From NCBI GenBank assembly GCA_016235595.1, contig JACRJX010000029.1, positions 248,001 through 312,000 of the forward strand: DNA of 64,000 nt, given 5' to 3'. Made by a program: the position numbers and the translations under genes. Positions 1 through 11,383 of the stretch are shown one piece after another (position 1 is the stretch's first letter; the number at the start of each line of letters is the position of its first letter). The notes under the pieces are model-generated. The model worked only from the letters and a program-made list of their open reading frames with translations. It did not search any database and had not been told where the DNA came from. Source of the DNA: Verrucomicrobiota bacterium (GTDB taxonomy: Bacteria; Verrucomicrobiota; Verrucomicrobiia; CAIQCK01).

Positions 1-228
1 CAGCTCGGCCGCGGCATCGCCTGGCTCGACGCCGGCACGCACGAATCCCTCCTCCAGGCTGCGAACTTCGTGCAGGCGGTCCAGGACCGGCAAGGGCTGA
101 TGATCTGTTGCCCGGAAGAAATCGCCTATCGCCTTGGTTTTATCGATGCCGCGCAATTGCAGCGGCTGGCCCGCGCCATTCCGAACGCCTATGGCGATTA
201 CCTCCAGCGCGTCGCCGCGGACCTCTAG
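1..228 (+). CDS. rfbA: Glucose-1-phosphate thymidylyltransferase, C-terminal part (truncated by window start)
   Basis: Frame 1 is open from base 1: [53 protein letters not shown]...YGDYLQRV, typical RfbA C-terminus; TAG at 226-228. Not in the ORF track. Confidence 0.9.
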   Translation, partial: QLGRGIAWLDAGTHESLLQAANFVQAVQDRQGLMICCPEEIAYRLGFIDAAQLQRLARAIPNAYGDYLQRVAADL

Positions 229-281
229 CCTGAATGCCGGTCGTTGTGGCGTGGCGCGTGCATCGGCTGCGAGAGAAGCAC

Positions 282-2177
282 ATGAACCTGCGAAACATCA
301 ACCGGTCGATTCTTCACACGACGAACCTGTGTCTGCTGGCGTCTTCCCTCGCGATGGCCGCGGCGGGTGCGTCGCCTCGCATCCGCTTGGAGGAGTTTCG
401 CATCGAGCCGGCAGAGCTGCGGTTGGGTGACGCTTTTGTGATCCGGGCGCGAGCGGTCGCTGACGGCGTCAAGGTGGGCAGCTTTCTCCTGCGCACGTTG
501 GCCGAGACGAAGAAGGAACTCACACCACCCGCTTTCCCGCTCCATGTCAACGGCATGGCCTATGTGGCCGAGAATGGGAAGTATTACCTGAAGGATAACG
601 GCGAATCCGACCGCGACCCGCGCGACGGCGCGTTTGCCATTGAGATCAGCACGCGCGGTTGGAAGGCGGGCGCTTACACGTTTGCGTTTTTCGCCAGCAG
701 CCGGCCGGCGCCCGGCCCGTTTGTGGTTGCGCGCCATGATTTCACCGTTGTTGTGAAAGGCGACCGGGTCACTCTGGAAGATCTGGGCGACGCAGCCAAC
801 GATGTGAGTCGGGCGATAGCCGGTTTCAGCGTGGAGCCGGCGACTGTTGAAGCGGGGCAAACGATTACGATTCGCGCGAGCCTCCGCGGAGCGTCGGTTG
901 CCAGCCTGCAATTGACAAATCCCTGCTGCATTGCCGAGCGTGATGCGTTACCGGGCTTTCGCTACGACACAACCCGGAAGAAATCGTTCCTGACAGCCGA
1001 CGGAAAACCGGACGCTGACAACATCGTGCTGAAACTGGAAACGCGCGGCTGGCTGGCTGGCGTGCATCATTTCGTCGCCAACGCCATCGGTGGGTCCGGT
1101 CACCGCGTGGATTATCGCAACTTCGCCATCAAGGTGCGCGACTCGCGCGACCGGTTTCGCGTGACCGTGGAGCCGTCATATCCATTCGGTCCCGGCACGC
1201 ATTTTGAGAAGTTTGTGCAACTGCGCGACGGGACGTTGTTGTGCGCGGACAAGCTTTCCACCGACGGTGGGCGCACATGGCAGGGCGCGACGGGCGGTTT
1301 CGGGGTCGGCGGTTCTCATCTGAAGGACGGCCGCGTGCTGGGTCTGGCTTATCGTTGTCTGCCGATCGAGGGGCGCGAAGGCTGGTATGCTGCGGACGAG
1401 TTCGTCTCCACCGACAACGGCCGGCGTTTCAGCAAGTCCCCGGCGGAGTTCCACGTGCCCGACGCAAAGGCGGCGATGGGGCACGCATTGCATCGCGGAC
1501 CGCTGTTCATGCGCTCGATCATCGAACGCGGCGATGGTTCGCTGGCGGCGTTCATGGCGGGCTGGTTCAAGAGCGATGTGGCACTCTGCCCCTACGGCAA
1601 AGGCCGGCCGTACTCGCGCAGCTATGTGTGCGAGTCCAGCGACGGTGGCCGGACGTGGCGTTACCTGACAACCATCGGCTACGACCTGATTGGCAGTGAA
1701 GGCTACAACGAAGGCTCCATGCGCCGGCTTCCGAATGGCGAGTGGCTGGCTGTCATGCGCACTGGCAACGCGAACGACCTCAACTGCCAGGACAACCCGA
1801 TCATGTGGAGCTTCAGTGGTGATGAAGGGCGCACATGGTCGAAGCCGGCGCGCACAGGCGTGCAGGGAGCGTTCCCGGGGCTCGCGGTGTTGCCTGATGG
1901 TGTCGTCGTCATGAGCTACGGGCGGCCGGGCGCGATGGTCGTCTTCAGCACCGACGGTGGCAGGACGTGGACCGACGCGACTTGTGTAGATGCGACGCCC
2001 GGCTCGGGTTACACGGATGTGGTGAGCATCAGTCCCGGCGAATTGCTCGTGGGTTTCGGCGCACAGAACTATCTCGATCCGAAGACAGGTGTGCGCGACA
2101 GCATGTTGCGGCTGGCGCGTGTGCAGTATGAGAGGCGGGCGGTGGTTGCGCCAGGCGGCCAGGTTGGACCGCCTTGA
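282..2177 (+). CDS. Secreted sialidase/BNR-repeat protein
   Basis: ORF 234..2177; ATG at 282 precedes a signal-like segment; several Asp-box-like motifs (STDGGRTW, SSDGGRTW, SGDEGRTW). Confidence 0.75.
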   Translation: MNLRNINRSILHTTNLCLLASSLAMAAAGASPRIRLEEFRIEPAELRLGDAFVIRARAVADGVKVGSFLLRTLAETKKELTPPAFPLHVNGMAYVAENGKYYLKDNGESDRDPRDGAFAIEISTRGWKAGAYTFAFFASSRPAPGPFVVARHDFTVVVKGDRVTLEDLGDAANDVSRAIAGFSVEPATVEAGQTITIRASLRGASVASLQLTNPCCIAERDALPGFRYDTTRKKSFLTADGKPDADNIVLKLETRGWLAGVHHFVANAIGGSGHRVDYRNFAIKVRDSRDRFRVTVEPSYPFGPGTHFEKFVQLRDGTLLCADKLSTDGGRTWQGATGGFGVGGSHLKDGRVLGLAYRCLPIEGREGWYAADEFVSTDNGRRFSKSPAEFHVPDAKAAMGHALHRGPLFMRSIIERGDGSLAAFMAGWFKSDVALCPYGKGRPYSRSYVCESSDGGRTWRYLTTIGYDLIGSEGYNEGSMRRLPNGEWLAVMRTGNANDLNCQDNPIMWSFSGDEGRTWSKPARTGVQGAFPGLAVLPDGVVVMSYGRPGAMVVFSTDGGRTWTDATCVDATPGSGYTDVVSISPGELLVGFGAQNYLDPKTGVRDSMLRLARVQYERRAVVAPGGQVGPP

Positions 2178-2283
2178 GGGAGTGAAACCGATTGGCTGCA
2201 AAGGTGGTCGCAGGTTCATGCGAGGTTTCAGCGCGGGATAGAAATCCGCTTGCCTTCTCACGCCAGTGGTCAAAGAATCTGGC

Positions 2284-5016
2284 ATGATTTTGCGAAGCTT
2301 CCGTAATCTCTTTCCTGTTCTCCGAATTGTGGTTCTGGTCCTCTTCTCTGTTTCTCCAGCCGCGCATGCTCTTGACATCCATGTTGCGCCTGACGGCAAC
2401 GATAGTTGGTCGGGCCGGATTGCGCGGCCCAACAAGGCGCGCACCGATGGGCCGCTGGCGTCGCTCAACGGCGCGCGCGATACGCTGCGGAAGCTGCGCG
2501 CGGCCGGCCAACTCAAGGAAGCTGTCCGCGTGATTGTGGCCAACGGTCGCTATACATTGGCCGAACCGCTCATGCTTGCGCCAGAGGATGGCGGGACAGC
2601 GCAAACGCCCGTGAGTTTCGAGGCAGCGAAAGGCGCGCGGCCGGTGTTCAGCGGTGGACGCGCCATCAGCGGGTTCGAGCGGGGCGAGAACGGCATTTGG
2701 AAAACGCGAGTGGCCGACGTGGCGGCGGGGAAGTGGTATTTCGAGCAGCTCTTCGTGAACGGCCACCGCGCAACGAGGGCGCGCACGCCGAACAAGTTCT
2801 GGTTCCACGTACTCGACGTCCAGGAGGAGAAACTCGACGGCTCGGCCGGCGATCCGAAGACGCGCGCCAAGACCGCCCGCCAGACCGTCCGGCTGCGCGA
2901 GGCTGATTTTGCCGCCATCGCCAAGGTCTCTCCGCAGGAACTCAAGGACGTAAACCTGGTTGTCTATCACAACTGGGACAACACGCGGAAGTTCCTCGAT
3001 GCCGTGGACCCGCAAGAGAAAAGCATTGTCATCAGCGGCGGCGGCATGAAGCCATGGAATCCGTGGCGGCGGAACAGTCCGTTCGTGTTCGAGAACTTCC
3101 TCGGCGCGCTCGATGCGCCGGGCGAGTGGTTCCTCGCGCGCGATGGCACGCTCTACTACAAGCCGCGGCCCGGCGAGAACATGAAGCGCGCGGAGGTCGT
3201 GGCGCCGGTTGCGGAGAAATTCGTCGTCATCGCAGGCGACGCTGCGGCGGGGAAATTCGTCGAGCATGTCAGCTTCAAGGGCCTGACTTTCCATCATGGC
3301 CAATGGCTGACGCCAGAAGGCGGTTTCGAGCCGATGCAGGCCGCGGCGGGAATCGAAGCGGTCGTGCAAGTGGACGGCGCGCGGCACGTGACGCTGGAGA
3401 ACTGCGACATCGGCCATGTCGGCACCTATGTCGTCTGGTTTCGCAAAGGCTGTCGCGATTGCGTTGTGCGCCACTGCGAGCTGCACGACTTCGGCGCGGG
3501 CGGCGCGCGCGTGGGCGACATGGGCATCGCCAGGAACGAAGCCGAGCGCACGAGCCACATCACGGTGGACAACAACATCATCCGCCACGGCGGCTATATC
3601 TTCCCGTGCGCCGTCGGCGTCTGGGTTGGCCAGAGCGGCGACAATCAGGTGACGCACAACGAAATCGCGGACATGTTTTATACGGGCATCTCTGCCGGCT
3701 GGACGTGGGGTTACAGCGAGGGCCTCGCCAAACGAAACACGTTCGCGTTCAACCATGTCCATCATCTTGGCTGGGGTTTGCTCAGCGACATGGGCGGCAT
3801 CTACACGCTTGGTCCGTCGCAGGGCACGCGCGTGGCCAACAACGTCTTTCATGACATTTACGCTTACAGTTACGGCGGCTGGGGTCTCTACACCGATGAG
3901 GGGAGCACTGGCATTCTGTTCGAGAATAATCTCGTCTATGACACCAAGACGGGCAGCTTCCACCAGCACTACGGCCGCGAGAACATCGTCCGCAATAACA
4001 TCCTCGCCAACAGCCGCCAACACCAACTGCAGGCAACGCGCATCGAACCGCATCTCTCGTTCACGTTCGAGAACAACATCGTGTTCTGGACCAACAACTC
4101 GCCGCTCTTTCCCGGCCGTTGGGACAAGGTCCAGCAGATCTCGTGCAGCAATTGCTACTGGAGCGCCGGCGGCAAACTCGACTTCGGGGGCAAATCGCTC
4201 GCGGATTGGCAGACGACCGGCAAGGACATCGGGAGTATCATCGCCGACCCGCTCTTCGTTGCGCCGCGCAAGAATAATTTTCGGCTGCGTCCCGGCTCGC
4301 CCGCGCTGAAGATCGGCTTCAAGCCGTTCGACCCGTCGCAAGCCGGCGTCTATGGCGACCGCGCGTGGGCCGCAAAGGCAAAGCGCGTAACCTACCCGGC
4401 TCTCGAGATTCCGCCCGAGCCGCCGCCCATCCAGATCAACGACGGTTTCGAACGCGACGCCGTCGGCAAGCCACCGCGGGGCGCGACACTGCACACCGAG
4501 AACAAAGGCGACTCGATCCTGATCACTGATGAGACTGTCGCGGCTGGCAAGCACAGCCTCAAGGTTACCGACGCGCCCGGCCTCTCGGCGGCCCATAACC
4601 CGCACTTTTACTACCAGCCGGGCTTCACCAACGGCGTCGTCTCGAATTCGTTCGACCTGCGCATCGAGAAAGCGAGCGCGATTGACTTCGAGTGGCGCGA
4701 TTGGAGCTCGGCCGACTACCACACCGCCATCCACCTCCGCATCCGCGACGGCCGGCTCCAAGCCGGCGGGAGTACGATGGAGTTGCCGCTGAACCAGTGG
4801 TTTCACGTCGAAATGACCGCGGGCCTTGGCAAAGCCAGCACCGGTCAATGGTCGCTCGTAGTGCGCGTCCCCGGCCAGCCACCGCGAGAGTTCAAGGATC
4901 TGCCCTTCGCCAAACCGCAGTTCAAGAAGCTGACGTGGGTCGGCTTCACCAGCAACGCAACCAAGTCCACTGTATTCTACCTCGATAACTTCAACCTCAA
5001 CACGAATCAGAAATGA
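2284..5016 (+). CDS. Secreted right-handed parallel beta-helix repeat protein
   Basis: 916-aa ORF (GTG 2266 or ATG 2284); [16 protein letters not shown]-terminus and repeated N-x-I/V beta-helix coils; C-terminal jelly-roll-like region. Confidence 0.8.
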   Translation: MILRSFRNLFPVLRIVVLVLFSVSPAAHALDIHVAPDGNDSWSGRIARPNKARTDGPLASLNGARDTLRKLRAAGQLKEAVRVIVANGRYTLAEPLMLAPEDGGTAQTPVSFEAAKGARPVFSGGRAISGFERGENGIWKTRVADVAAGKWYFEQLFVNGHRATRARTPNKFWFHVLDVQEEKLDGSAGDPKTRAKTARQTVRLREADFAAIAKVSPQELKDVNLVVYHNWDNTRKFLDAVDPQEKSIVISGGGMKPWNPWRRNSPFVFENFLGALDAPGEWFLARDGTLYYKPRPGENMKRAEVVAPVAEKFVVIAGDAAAGKFVEHVSFKGLTFHHGQWLTPEGGFEPMQAAAGIEAVVQVDGARHVTLENCDIGHVGTYVVWFRKGCRDCVVRHCELHDFGAGGARVGDMGIARNEAERTSHITVDNNIIRHGGYIFPCAVGVWVGQSGDNQVTHNEIADMFYTGISAGWTWGYSEGLAKRNTFAFNHVHHLGWGLLSDMGGIYTLGPSQGTRVANNVFHDIYAYSYGGWGLYTDEGSTGILFENNLVYDTKTGSFHQHYGRENIVRNNILANSRQHQLQATRIEPHLSFTFENNIVFWTNNSPLFPGRWDKVQQISCSNCYWSAGGKLDFGGKSLADWQTTGKDIGSIIADPLFVAPRKNNFRLRPGSPALKIGFKPFDPSQAGVYGDRAWAAKAKRVTYPALEIPPEPPPIQINDGFERDAVGKPPRGATLHTENKGDSILITDETVAAGKHSLKVTDAPGLSAAHNPHFYYQPGFTNGVVSNSFDLRIEKASAIDFEWRDWSSADYHTAIHLRIRDGRLQAGGSTMELPLNQWFHVEMTAGLGKASTGQWSLVVRVPGQPPREFKDLPFAKPQFKKLTWVGFTSNATKSTVFYLDNFNLNTNQK

Positions 5017-6305
5017 AACAACGCATCCTTGTCGCCCTCGTCGCCCTCGTCACCACATGGGCCAGCGCCAGCACCAACTACACTCTCTGCGTCACCGCCG
5101 ACCGCCCCGACGCGATCTATAAACAGGGTGAAACCGTCACATTCACCATCAAGCTGCTGCTTGATAAAGAGCCGGTGAACGACGCCGTGGCGAACTGGAC
5201 CCTCTCCAAGGACGGCGTGCCGCCCACCACCAGCGGCAAGGTGAAACTCGCCGGCGGCAGTGCGACGGTCACAGGCAAACTTGACGAGCCGGGCTTCCTC
5301 CAATGCCGTGCCGTTTTCGCGGGACCCAACAAACTTGTCCGCATTGCGCTCGGCGGCGCGGCGATTGACCCGCTCAAGATCAAGCCGAGCATGCCCGTGC
5401 CGGCCGATTTCGACGAATTCTGGGCGGCGCAGAAGAAGAAGCTCGCCACGGTGCCGCTCAACCCGCGCCTAACGCCGGTGAAATCACCAACGAAGGATGT
5501 GGACTGCTTCGACCTCCAGGCTGATTCGGTCGGCGCGCCCGTCAGTGGTTACTTTGCGCGGCCCGCCGGTGCGAAACCGAAGAGCCTGCCGGCCATCCTT
5601 CTTGTCCACGGCGCGGGCGTGCGCAGTTCCGGTCTCGGTGGTGCGGCAGTCTGGGCGCAAAAGGGTCTGCTGGCGCTCGACATCAATGCCCATGGCATTC
5701 CCAACGGAAAACCGGAACAATTTTACACGGACCTTCGCAACGGCGAGCTGAAGGATTATTCCCGGCGCGGCCGTGAATCGCGCGAGACGATCTATTTTCG
5801 CGGCATGTTCGTGCGGCTGGTTCGCGCGCTGGATTTCCTGACCGCGCAGCCGGAGTGGGACGGCCGCACCGTCGTTGTCCAGGGCAGCAGCCAGGGCGGC
5901 TACCAATCACTCGTTGCTGCCGGCCTCGATCCGCGCGTAACGTTCTTCGCGGCGGGCGTGCCCGCGGGCTGCGATCATACCGGCTTCAAGGCTGGCCGCG
6001 TCAACGGCTGGCCACACTTCATCGCGACCGGCGAAACGCCGGCGCCGAACGTCGTCGAAGCCGTCCGCTACTACGATGCGATGAATTTCATCACGCGCAG
6101 CAAAGCCGATGGCATCGTCACGGTGGGTTTCATTGACACGACCTGCCCGCCGTCGAGCGTCTATGCCGCCTACAACGCGATTTCCGGCAAGAAGCGCATC
6201 CACATTGACATCGCCGCCGGCCACACCAACACACCCAAGGCCGTCGAAGCGATGCGCAATGCCATTCTCGCCCACGTCGAGGCAATGAAGAAGACCGCGA
6301 AGTAA
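5013..6305 (+). CDS. Acetyl xylan esterase-like alpha/beta hydrolase (AXE1 family)
   Basis: [26 protein letters not shown] nucleophile elbow; start overlaps the preceding stop (ATGA). Confidence 0.8.
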   Translation: MKQRILVALVALVTTWASASTNYTLCVTADRPDAIYKQGETVTFTIKLLLDKEPVNDAVANWTLSKDGVPPTTSGKVKLAGGSATVTGKLDEPGFLQCRAVFAGPNKLVRIALGGAAIDPLKIKPSMPVPADFDEFWAAQKKKLATVPLNPRLTPVKSPTKDVDCFDLQADSVGAPVSGYFARPAGAKPKSLPAILLVHGAGVRSSGLGGAAVWAQKGLLALDINAHGIPNGKPEQFYTDLRNGELKDYSRRGRESRETIYFRGMFVRLVRALDFLTAQPEWDGRTVVVQGSSQGGYQSLVAAGLDPRVTFFAAGVPAGCDHTGFKAGRVNGWPHFIATGETPAPNVVEAVRYYDAMNFITRSKADGIVTVGFIDTTCPPSSVYAAYNAISGKKRIHIDIAAGHTNTPKAVEAMRNAILAHVEAMKKTAK

Positions 6306-6432
6306 AGTTGTCGGCTCAGTTCGAAGGCGGCGTCTTCTTCCGCGCCGGCGCGCGGATTGTCACGCCGAACGCGTGGATCAGCCAGAGCCAACGGCGATTG
6401 GCTGCATCCTGTGGTTGGGCGATGTTTTTCAT

Positions 6433-6837
6433 TCACTCTTGTCCCTTGTCAGCGCCTAACTCCCCTTTTGTTTTTTCATCAAATACTTGTTGGGCTGCCA
6501 TGAGACCGTCCATCGCCCGGACAAAGCCGACTATTGGCGCCAGCTGCAAAATCATCTCAACGATCTCTTGCTCCGTAAAACCCAAATTCAGAGCCGCCTT
6601 TACATGCACTTTCAGTTGTAACGCAGCTCCCAAGGTAACCATGCCGGCAATCGTAACGGCTTCTTTTGTCTTGATGTCCAAGCCAGGTCTCGCATAAATC
6701 TCTCCAAATACAAACTCGAGCAGATACCGCGTGAAATCCGGGGAGATTAGTCTCATTTTCTCGATGACAGCACTGCCCGCTTCGCCCTCCATTTCAAGTA
6801 GCTTCTTCAGCCCCTCGTCATACTTGGAAGATTCCAT
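6433..6837 (-). CDS. Carboxymuconolactone decarboxylase family protein
   Basis: MESSKYDEGLKKLLEMEGE... KTKEAVTIAGMVTLGAALQLKVHVKAALNLGFTEQEIVEMILQLAP; SD GAGGGAGGG before ATG; visibly lower GC than neighbours. Confidence 0.85.
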   Translation of the reverse strand: MESSKYDEGLKKLLEMEGEAGSAVIEKMRLISPDFTRYLLEFVFGEIYARPGLDIKTKEAVTIAGMVTLGAALQLKVHVKAALNLGFTEQEIVEMILQLAPIVGFVRAMDGLMAAQQVFDEKTKGELGADKGQE

Positions 6838-7077
6838 TTGCCCTCCCTCTGTGAAAAAGATTGTTGCTGCATGGTGCCTAGCGCCTAACATCCTTATTCA
6901 CCTAAACTCGGCGGGCTTTTCATAGGCGAGCCGAGGCAGGTTCTTGGGGCGGAGGCTGACGGAGAGACGGTTTCGTGTCAAGCGCAGCCGCAAGGACTTC
7001 GGACGAATCTGCATGCGTATTGTGTCACGACACTTTGGAAGTGAAACCATGTTTTCTTTGGTGGTAGGCTCACGCCC

Positions 7078-8937
7078 ATGAGAACCATCGTCGCACTGCT
7101 CCTGCTCATCCAGACCGTCTGCGCCCTCGCCCGCGACGCCCAGTATCAGGTCGTCATCCACACCAACGTCATGGTCGCCATGCGCGACGGCGTGAAGCTG
7201 GCCACCGACCTTTACCTGCCGGCAAGAAACGGCGCGGTCGTGGCGGAGAAATTCCCCACCATCCTCACGCGGCTGCCTTACAACAAGAACGGAAGCAAAC
7301 GCTTTGGCGAATACTACGCCGCGCGCGGCTACGTTTTCGCCGCGCAAGACACGCGCGGGCGCTACGCTTCGGAAGGCGTCTGGCACATGATGGTTGATGA
7401 CGGCCCCGACGGCGTGGATTGCGCCGCGTGGATCGGCCGGCAGCCGTGGAGCGACGGCAAGATCGGCATGATCGGCACGTCCTACGTCGGCGGCACGCAG
7501 CACGCGATGGCGCTGGCCCGCGCGCCGGAGTTGGTGACGATCATTCCCGTGGACGCCATGTCCAACCTCGGCCGCCAGTCCATGCGCAACGCCGGCGCGT
7601 TCGAGATGCGATTTTGGAACTGGATCATGCTCAATGCCGGCCGCGGCAGCCGCGCGAGTCACGACCCGGCCACGGGCGCGATGCTCAAGGAAATGGGCGA
7701 GAACCGCTTTCACTACCTGCTCAACCTCCCGCTCCGCCGCGGCACGACGCCGCTGAAGTTTTCGCCGGAATATGAGGACTGGCTTGTCGAAGCGATGCGC
7801 CACGGCACGGACGATGAGTTCTGGCTTCAGAACAACATCGTGGACCACGCCGACCGCTACAAGGACATCCCGGTTTATCTCGTCGGCGGTTGGTATGACT
7901 CCTGGGCCGGCAACACTACGGCGAACTTCGGCGCGCTCACCCAGGCGCACAAGAATCCCGTCTATCTCATCATGGGCCCGTGGATTCACGGTGCCCAGCG
8001 CGCCTCATCGCACGGCCAGGTGGACTTCGGCAAGGACGCCGCCATCGCCGACGAGTTGGCGTGGCGGCTGGAGTGGTATGACCATTGGCTCAAGGGCCTC
8101 GACAACAGCGTCGGCAAGGCCGCGCCGTTCGCAACGAAGGTCCGCATCTTTGTCATGGGCACCGGCGACGGCCACAAGACCGACAAGGGCCTGCTCAACC
8201 ACGGCGGCTTTTGGCGGGACGAACGCGAGTGGCCGCCCGCTCGCTCGCGCCTGACTCATTACTATTTCCAGCCCAACGGCGGAATCTCGACGCAAACCGC
8301 AGCCGACGTCAAGAAACCTTCCACCGCCTTTACTTTCGACCCGCGTCAGCCCGTGCCGACCATCGGCGGTTGCATCTCGTCCGGCGACGGCATCATGCTG
8401 CAGGGTGCGTGGGACCAGCGTGGCGGCCCGCACATTTGGAATTGGCCGCTGCCGCTGCCGCTCTCGGCGCGCAACGACATCGTCGTCTTTCAAACCGAGC
8501 CGCTGGCGGAAGACATCGAGGTCACCGGCGAACTGGAGGTGAGACTCTGGGCGTCGTCCTCCGCGGTGGACACGGACTTTACCGCGAAGCTCATCGACGT
8601 GTATCCCCCCAGCAACGATTTTCCCGGAGGCTTCGACCTCAACATCACCGATGGCATTGTCCGCGCGCGATTCCGCGAGACGCTGAAGCAGGAGAGGCCT
8701 ATGAAGCCCGGCACAATCTATCCGTTCACCATCCGGCTCTATCCGACCTCCAACGTTTTCAAGAAAGGTCATCGCATCCGCGTGGACATCAGCAGCAGCA
8801 ACTTCCCGCGCTTCGACGTGAACCCGAATACCGGTGAACCGCTCAATGACCACCGTCGCGTCATCTCTGCCGTCAACACCATCTACCACGACCGGGCACA
8901 CCCGTCGCACATCGTGTTGCCAGTCATACCGAGATAG
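7078..8937 (+). CDS. CocE/NonD family X-Pro dipeptidyl-peptidase-like hydrolase
   Basis: MRDGVKLATDLYLP, GTSYVGGTQHAMA, C-terminal jelly-roll (GHRIRVDISSSNFPRFDVN). Confidence 0.9.
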   Translation: MRTIVALLLLIQTVCALARDAQYQVVIHTNVMVAMRDGVKLATDLYLPARNGAVVAEKFPTILTRLPYNKNGSKRFGEYYAARGYVFAAQDTRGRYASEGVWHMMVDDGPDGVDCAAWIGRQPWSDGKIGMIGTSYVGGTQHAMALARAPELVTIIPVDAMSNLGRQSMRNAGAFEMRFWNWIMLNAGRGSRASHDPATGAMLKEMGENRFHYLLNLPLRRGTTPLKFSPEYEDWLVEAMRHGTDDEFWLQNNIVDHADRYKDIPVYLVGGWYDSWAGNTTANFGALTQAHKNPVYLIMGPWIHGAQRASSHGQVDFGKDAAIADELAWRLEWYDHWLKGLDNSVGKAAPFATKVRIFVMGTGDGHKTDKGLLNHGGFWRDEREWPPARSRLTHYYFQPNGGISTQTAADVKKPSTAFTFDPRQPVPTIGGCISSGDGIMLQGAWDQRGGPHIWNWPLPLPLSARNDIVVFQTEPLAEDIEVTGELEVRLWASSSAVDTDFTAKLIDVYPPSNDFPGGFDLNITDGIVRARFRETLKQERPMKPGTIYPFTIRLYPTSNVFKKGHRIRVDISSSNFPRFDVNPNTGEPLNDHRRVISAVNTIYHDRAHPSHIVLPVIPR

Positions 8938-8943
8938 CCTTGC

Positions 8944-10194
8944 ATGAAAAGAAGGATACTGTTTTTCACGGCTGTGTGGTCAATTGGGTTTGCGGTCGCC
9001 AGCTTTGCCGCATCGCAGCCACCGCCACCACGCAATGCGCCCAAGCTGATCGTGATCAACGACGATGGCTTCAGCGCGTTCCACGGCGGCGCCTACAAGT
9101 CCGCCGATGACATCCGCAAACAGATTCTCCGTTATCGCGACACGCAGGTGGCGGTGCTGGAGTGGTGTTTCATTTCCGGCAGTCGCGTCAATTTCCCATC
9201 GAAGACGACCGAGTTGATCGGCGATGGCGTGCCGGAGTTTCCACGACGCGGTGACAAGCTCTGCGCTGAGACATTGCGGCGGCTGGCGACTGAAGGCGTG
9301 GACACACTGGACGTTGCCGCTCGCGCCTGTCACGACGCAGGCCTGCGTTGCTACGCCTCGATGCGGATGAACGGCGACTATCCTGCCAGTTGGATGGGCG
9401 AGACGGTGCCGCGGATGTTCAACAGCAGGTTCTGGTGGGATAACCCGCGCTTCCGGGTGCGCGGCAAGAAAGGTGAAGACCTGACGAAACTCTCCTATGC
9501 ATTCGCCGAAGTGCGCGACTTCAAGTTCCGCATCCTGCGCGAAGTCGTCGAGCGTGACGTGGATGGCGTGAACCTCGATTTTTTGCGGCACCCGCCATTC
9601 TTCGGCTACGAAGAGCCGCTTGTGGCCGCTTTCAAGGCCAAGTACGGCCAGGACCCGCGCGAGTTGGCCGCGGATGATTCACGCTGGCTTGAGTTGCGAT
9701 GCGATGTCATGACCGGGTTTCTAAAAGATATTCGCGCGTTGCTCGACAAGGCCGGTGAGCGCAAAGGCCGGCGCCTGGGATTGTCGGCGCGCGTGGACTG
9801 GAAACAGTATCGGCAGTGGGGTTGTGATATTGAGCGATGGGTGAAGGACGGCTTGCTTGATTACCTCGTTCTGGCGCAACACACGCTCGGCGGCTATGAG
9901 TTCGACCTCAAACCGTTTGTCTCGATGGCCAGGGGCAGCGGTTGCGCCGTTCTCTTCGGCGAGGAAGCCACTCTTTCCGGTCACGACAGGACGCCGCAGG
10001 AAGACAAGCTGATCGCCGAAGGCAAGATGAAGCCGCCGAAGCGCGACCATCTCACCCCGGAGCAATACCGCGACCGCGCCGCCCGGTGGTATGCCGCGGG
10101 AGCCGACGGCATTCACGTTTTCAACGACTGGAACAACCTGCCCGTTTTGAAAACGCTCGGCAGTGACAGCAGGCCCGACAAGACGCCCCGTTGA
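8944..10194 (+). CDS. Secreted family-10-like glycosyl hydrolase / TIM-barrel protein
   Basis: 416-aa ORF; signal peptide; DGVNLDFLRHP and GADGIHVFNDWN TIM-barrel-like motifs. Confidence 0.55.
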   Translation: MKRRILFFTAVWSIGFAVASFAASQPPPPRNAPKLIVINDDGFSAFHGGAYKSADDIRKQILRYRDTQVAVLEWCFISGSRVNFPSKTTELIGDGVPEFPRRGDKLCAETLRRLATEGVDTLDVAARACHDAGLRCYASMRMNGDYPASWMGETVPRMFNSRFWWDNPRFRVRGKKGEDLTKLSYAFAEVRDFKFRILREVVERDVDGVNLDFLRHPPFFGYEEPLVAAFKAKYGQDPRELAADDSRWLELRCDVMTGFLKDIRALLDKAGERKGRRLGLSARVDWKQYRQWGCDIERWVKDGLLDYLVLAQHTLGGYEFDLKPFVSMARGSGCAVLFGEEATLSGHDRTPQEDKLIAEGKMKPPKRDHLTPEQYRDRAARWYAAGADGIHVFNDWNNLPVLKTLGSDSRPDKTPR

Positions 10195-10211
10195 ATCCCT
10201 CGGAGGGTGTA

Positions 10212-11351
10212 ATGATAAGACGCCGACTCCTGACTGTCTGCCTGTGTCTGGTCGCCTTTCTCGGCGCGGCGCACGCGGCGGACGACAGCCCCAAAGGCGC
10301 CCCGGCGCCCCGGGTGAGCGATGAACAACTCCAGCAATACCTGAAGCGTTATCCTGACGCCGACGCGAACAAAGACGGCAAGCTCACGTTCGAGGAGGCG
10401 CGGGCGTATCTGAAGAAACTCCGCAAGTCAGGCCAGCCGCAGGCGGGCAAAGGCGCATCAAAGGCCGCCGCGTTGCTGCCCGCTCCCGATCACAAAGATG
10501 TGAGCTACGGCCCGCACGAGCGCAACGTGTTCGACCTCTGGCTTGCGAAGGCGGATCAGCCGACGCCGCTGGTGGTGTTCATTCACGGCGGCGGGTTTGT
10601 CGCTGGCGACAAATCGAAGCTTGATCGCGAGGCGCTCCAACGCGCCCTCACCGCGGGTGCCTCCGTGATGGCGATCAACTACCGTTTCCTGCAACACGCG
10701 CCCATCCAGGACATTCTGCGCGATGCGGCCCGGGCGATCCAGTTCGTGCGCCTTCATGCGGCGAAATACAACGTGGACCCCAAACGCGTTGGTTGCTTTG
10801 GCGCCTCGGCGGGCGCGGGCACGTCGTTGTGGCTGGCGGTGCATGACGACCTCGCGGCCCCCAAGAGCGGCGACCCCGTGCTGCGCCAGTCGAGTCGAAT
10901 CAGCGCCGCCGCGTGCATCAACGGGCAGGTGAGCTACGACATGACGGAATGGGATCATCTCGTTGGCGAATTCAAGAAAGAGTGGCGGCACAGCGACGCG
11001 GAACAGTTTGAATTCTATCATTTCAAGAGCGAGGCGGATTTCAAAACGCCGGAAGGACGGCGCATCCTCGACGATTGCAGCATGTATCGGCAACTCAGCC
11101 AGGACGACCCGCCGATTCTTATGAACAGCATGCAGCCGGGCGGCGAGCCGGCCAATCGCGGCGCCTACGTGCATCACCCGCGCCACGCGTTGGTCATCAA
11201 GAAGCGCGGTGATGAAGTGGGCGCGAAGGTCCAGACACATCTTCAAGCCGACGGCTCCGGCAATGCGGCGGTGATGGCCGTGGAGTTCCTGCTGAAGAAT
11301 TTTGGCGCAGCGCCGCGTGAAACCGCTTCACGGGCCGCGCAGGGTCATTGA
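10212..11351 (+). CDS. Secreted alpha/beta hydrolase with EF-hand-like motif
   Basis: DADANKDGKLTFEEA Ca-binding loop; VVFIHGGGFVAGDKSKLD and FGASAGAGTSLW. Confidence 0.8.
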   Translation: MIRRRLLTVCLCLVAFLGAAHAADDSPKGAPAPRVSDEQLQQYLKRYPDADANKDGKLTFEEARAYLKKLRKSGQPQAGKGASKAAALLPAPDHKDVSYGPHERNVFDLWLAKADQPTPLVVFIHGGGFVAGDKSKLDREALQRALTAGASVMAINYRFLQHAPIQDILRDAARAIQFVRLHAAKYNVDPKRVGCFGASAGAGTSLWLAVHDDLAAPKSGDPVLRQSSRISAAACINGQVSYDMTEWDHLVGEFKKEWRHSDAEQFEFYHFKSEADFKTPEGRRILDDCSMYRQLSQDDPPILMNSMQPGGEPANRGAYVHHPRHALVIKKRGDEVGAKVQTHLQADGSGNAAVMAVEFLLKNFGAAPRETASRAAQGH

Positions 11352-11383
11352 CAATAGCCTGCTGTCCCTTTCTATTGTAGATC

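Noticed and set aside
2029-4848. 939-aa minus-strand ORF
   Set aside because: Antisense to the well-supported beta-helix gene; composition typical of a GC-rich shadow frame; no recognisable domain.
6433-6900. Integron attC site
   Set aside because: Core-like GCCTAAC sequences exist, but no paired RYYYAAC/GTTRRRY with an intervening palindrome of suitable length was found; kept only as a direct-repeat observation.
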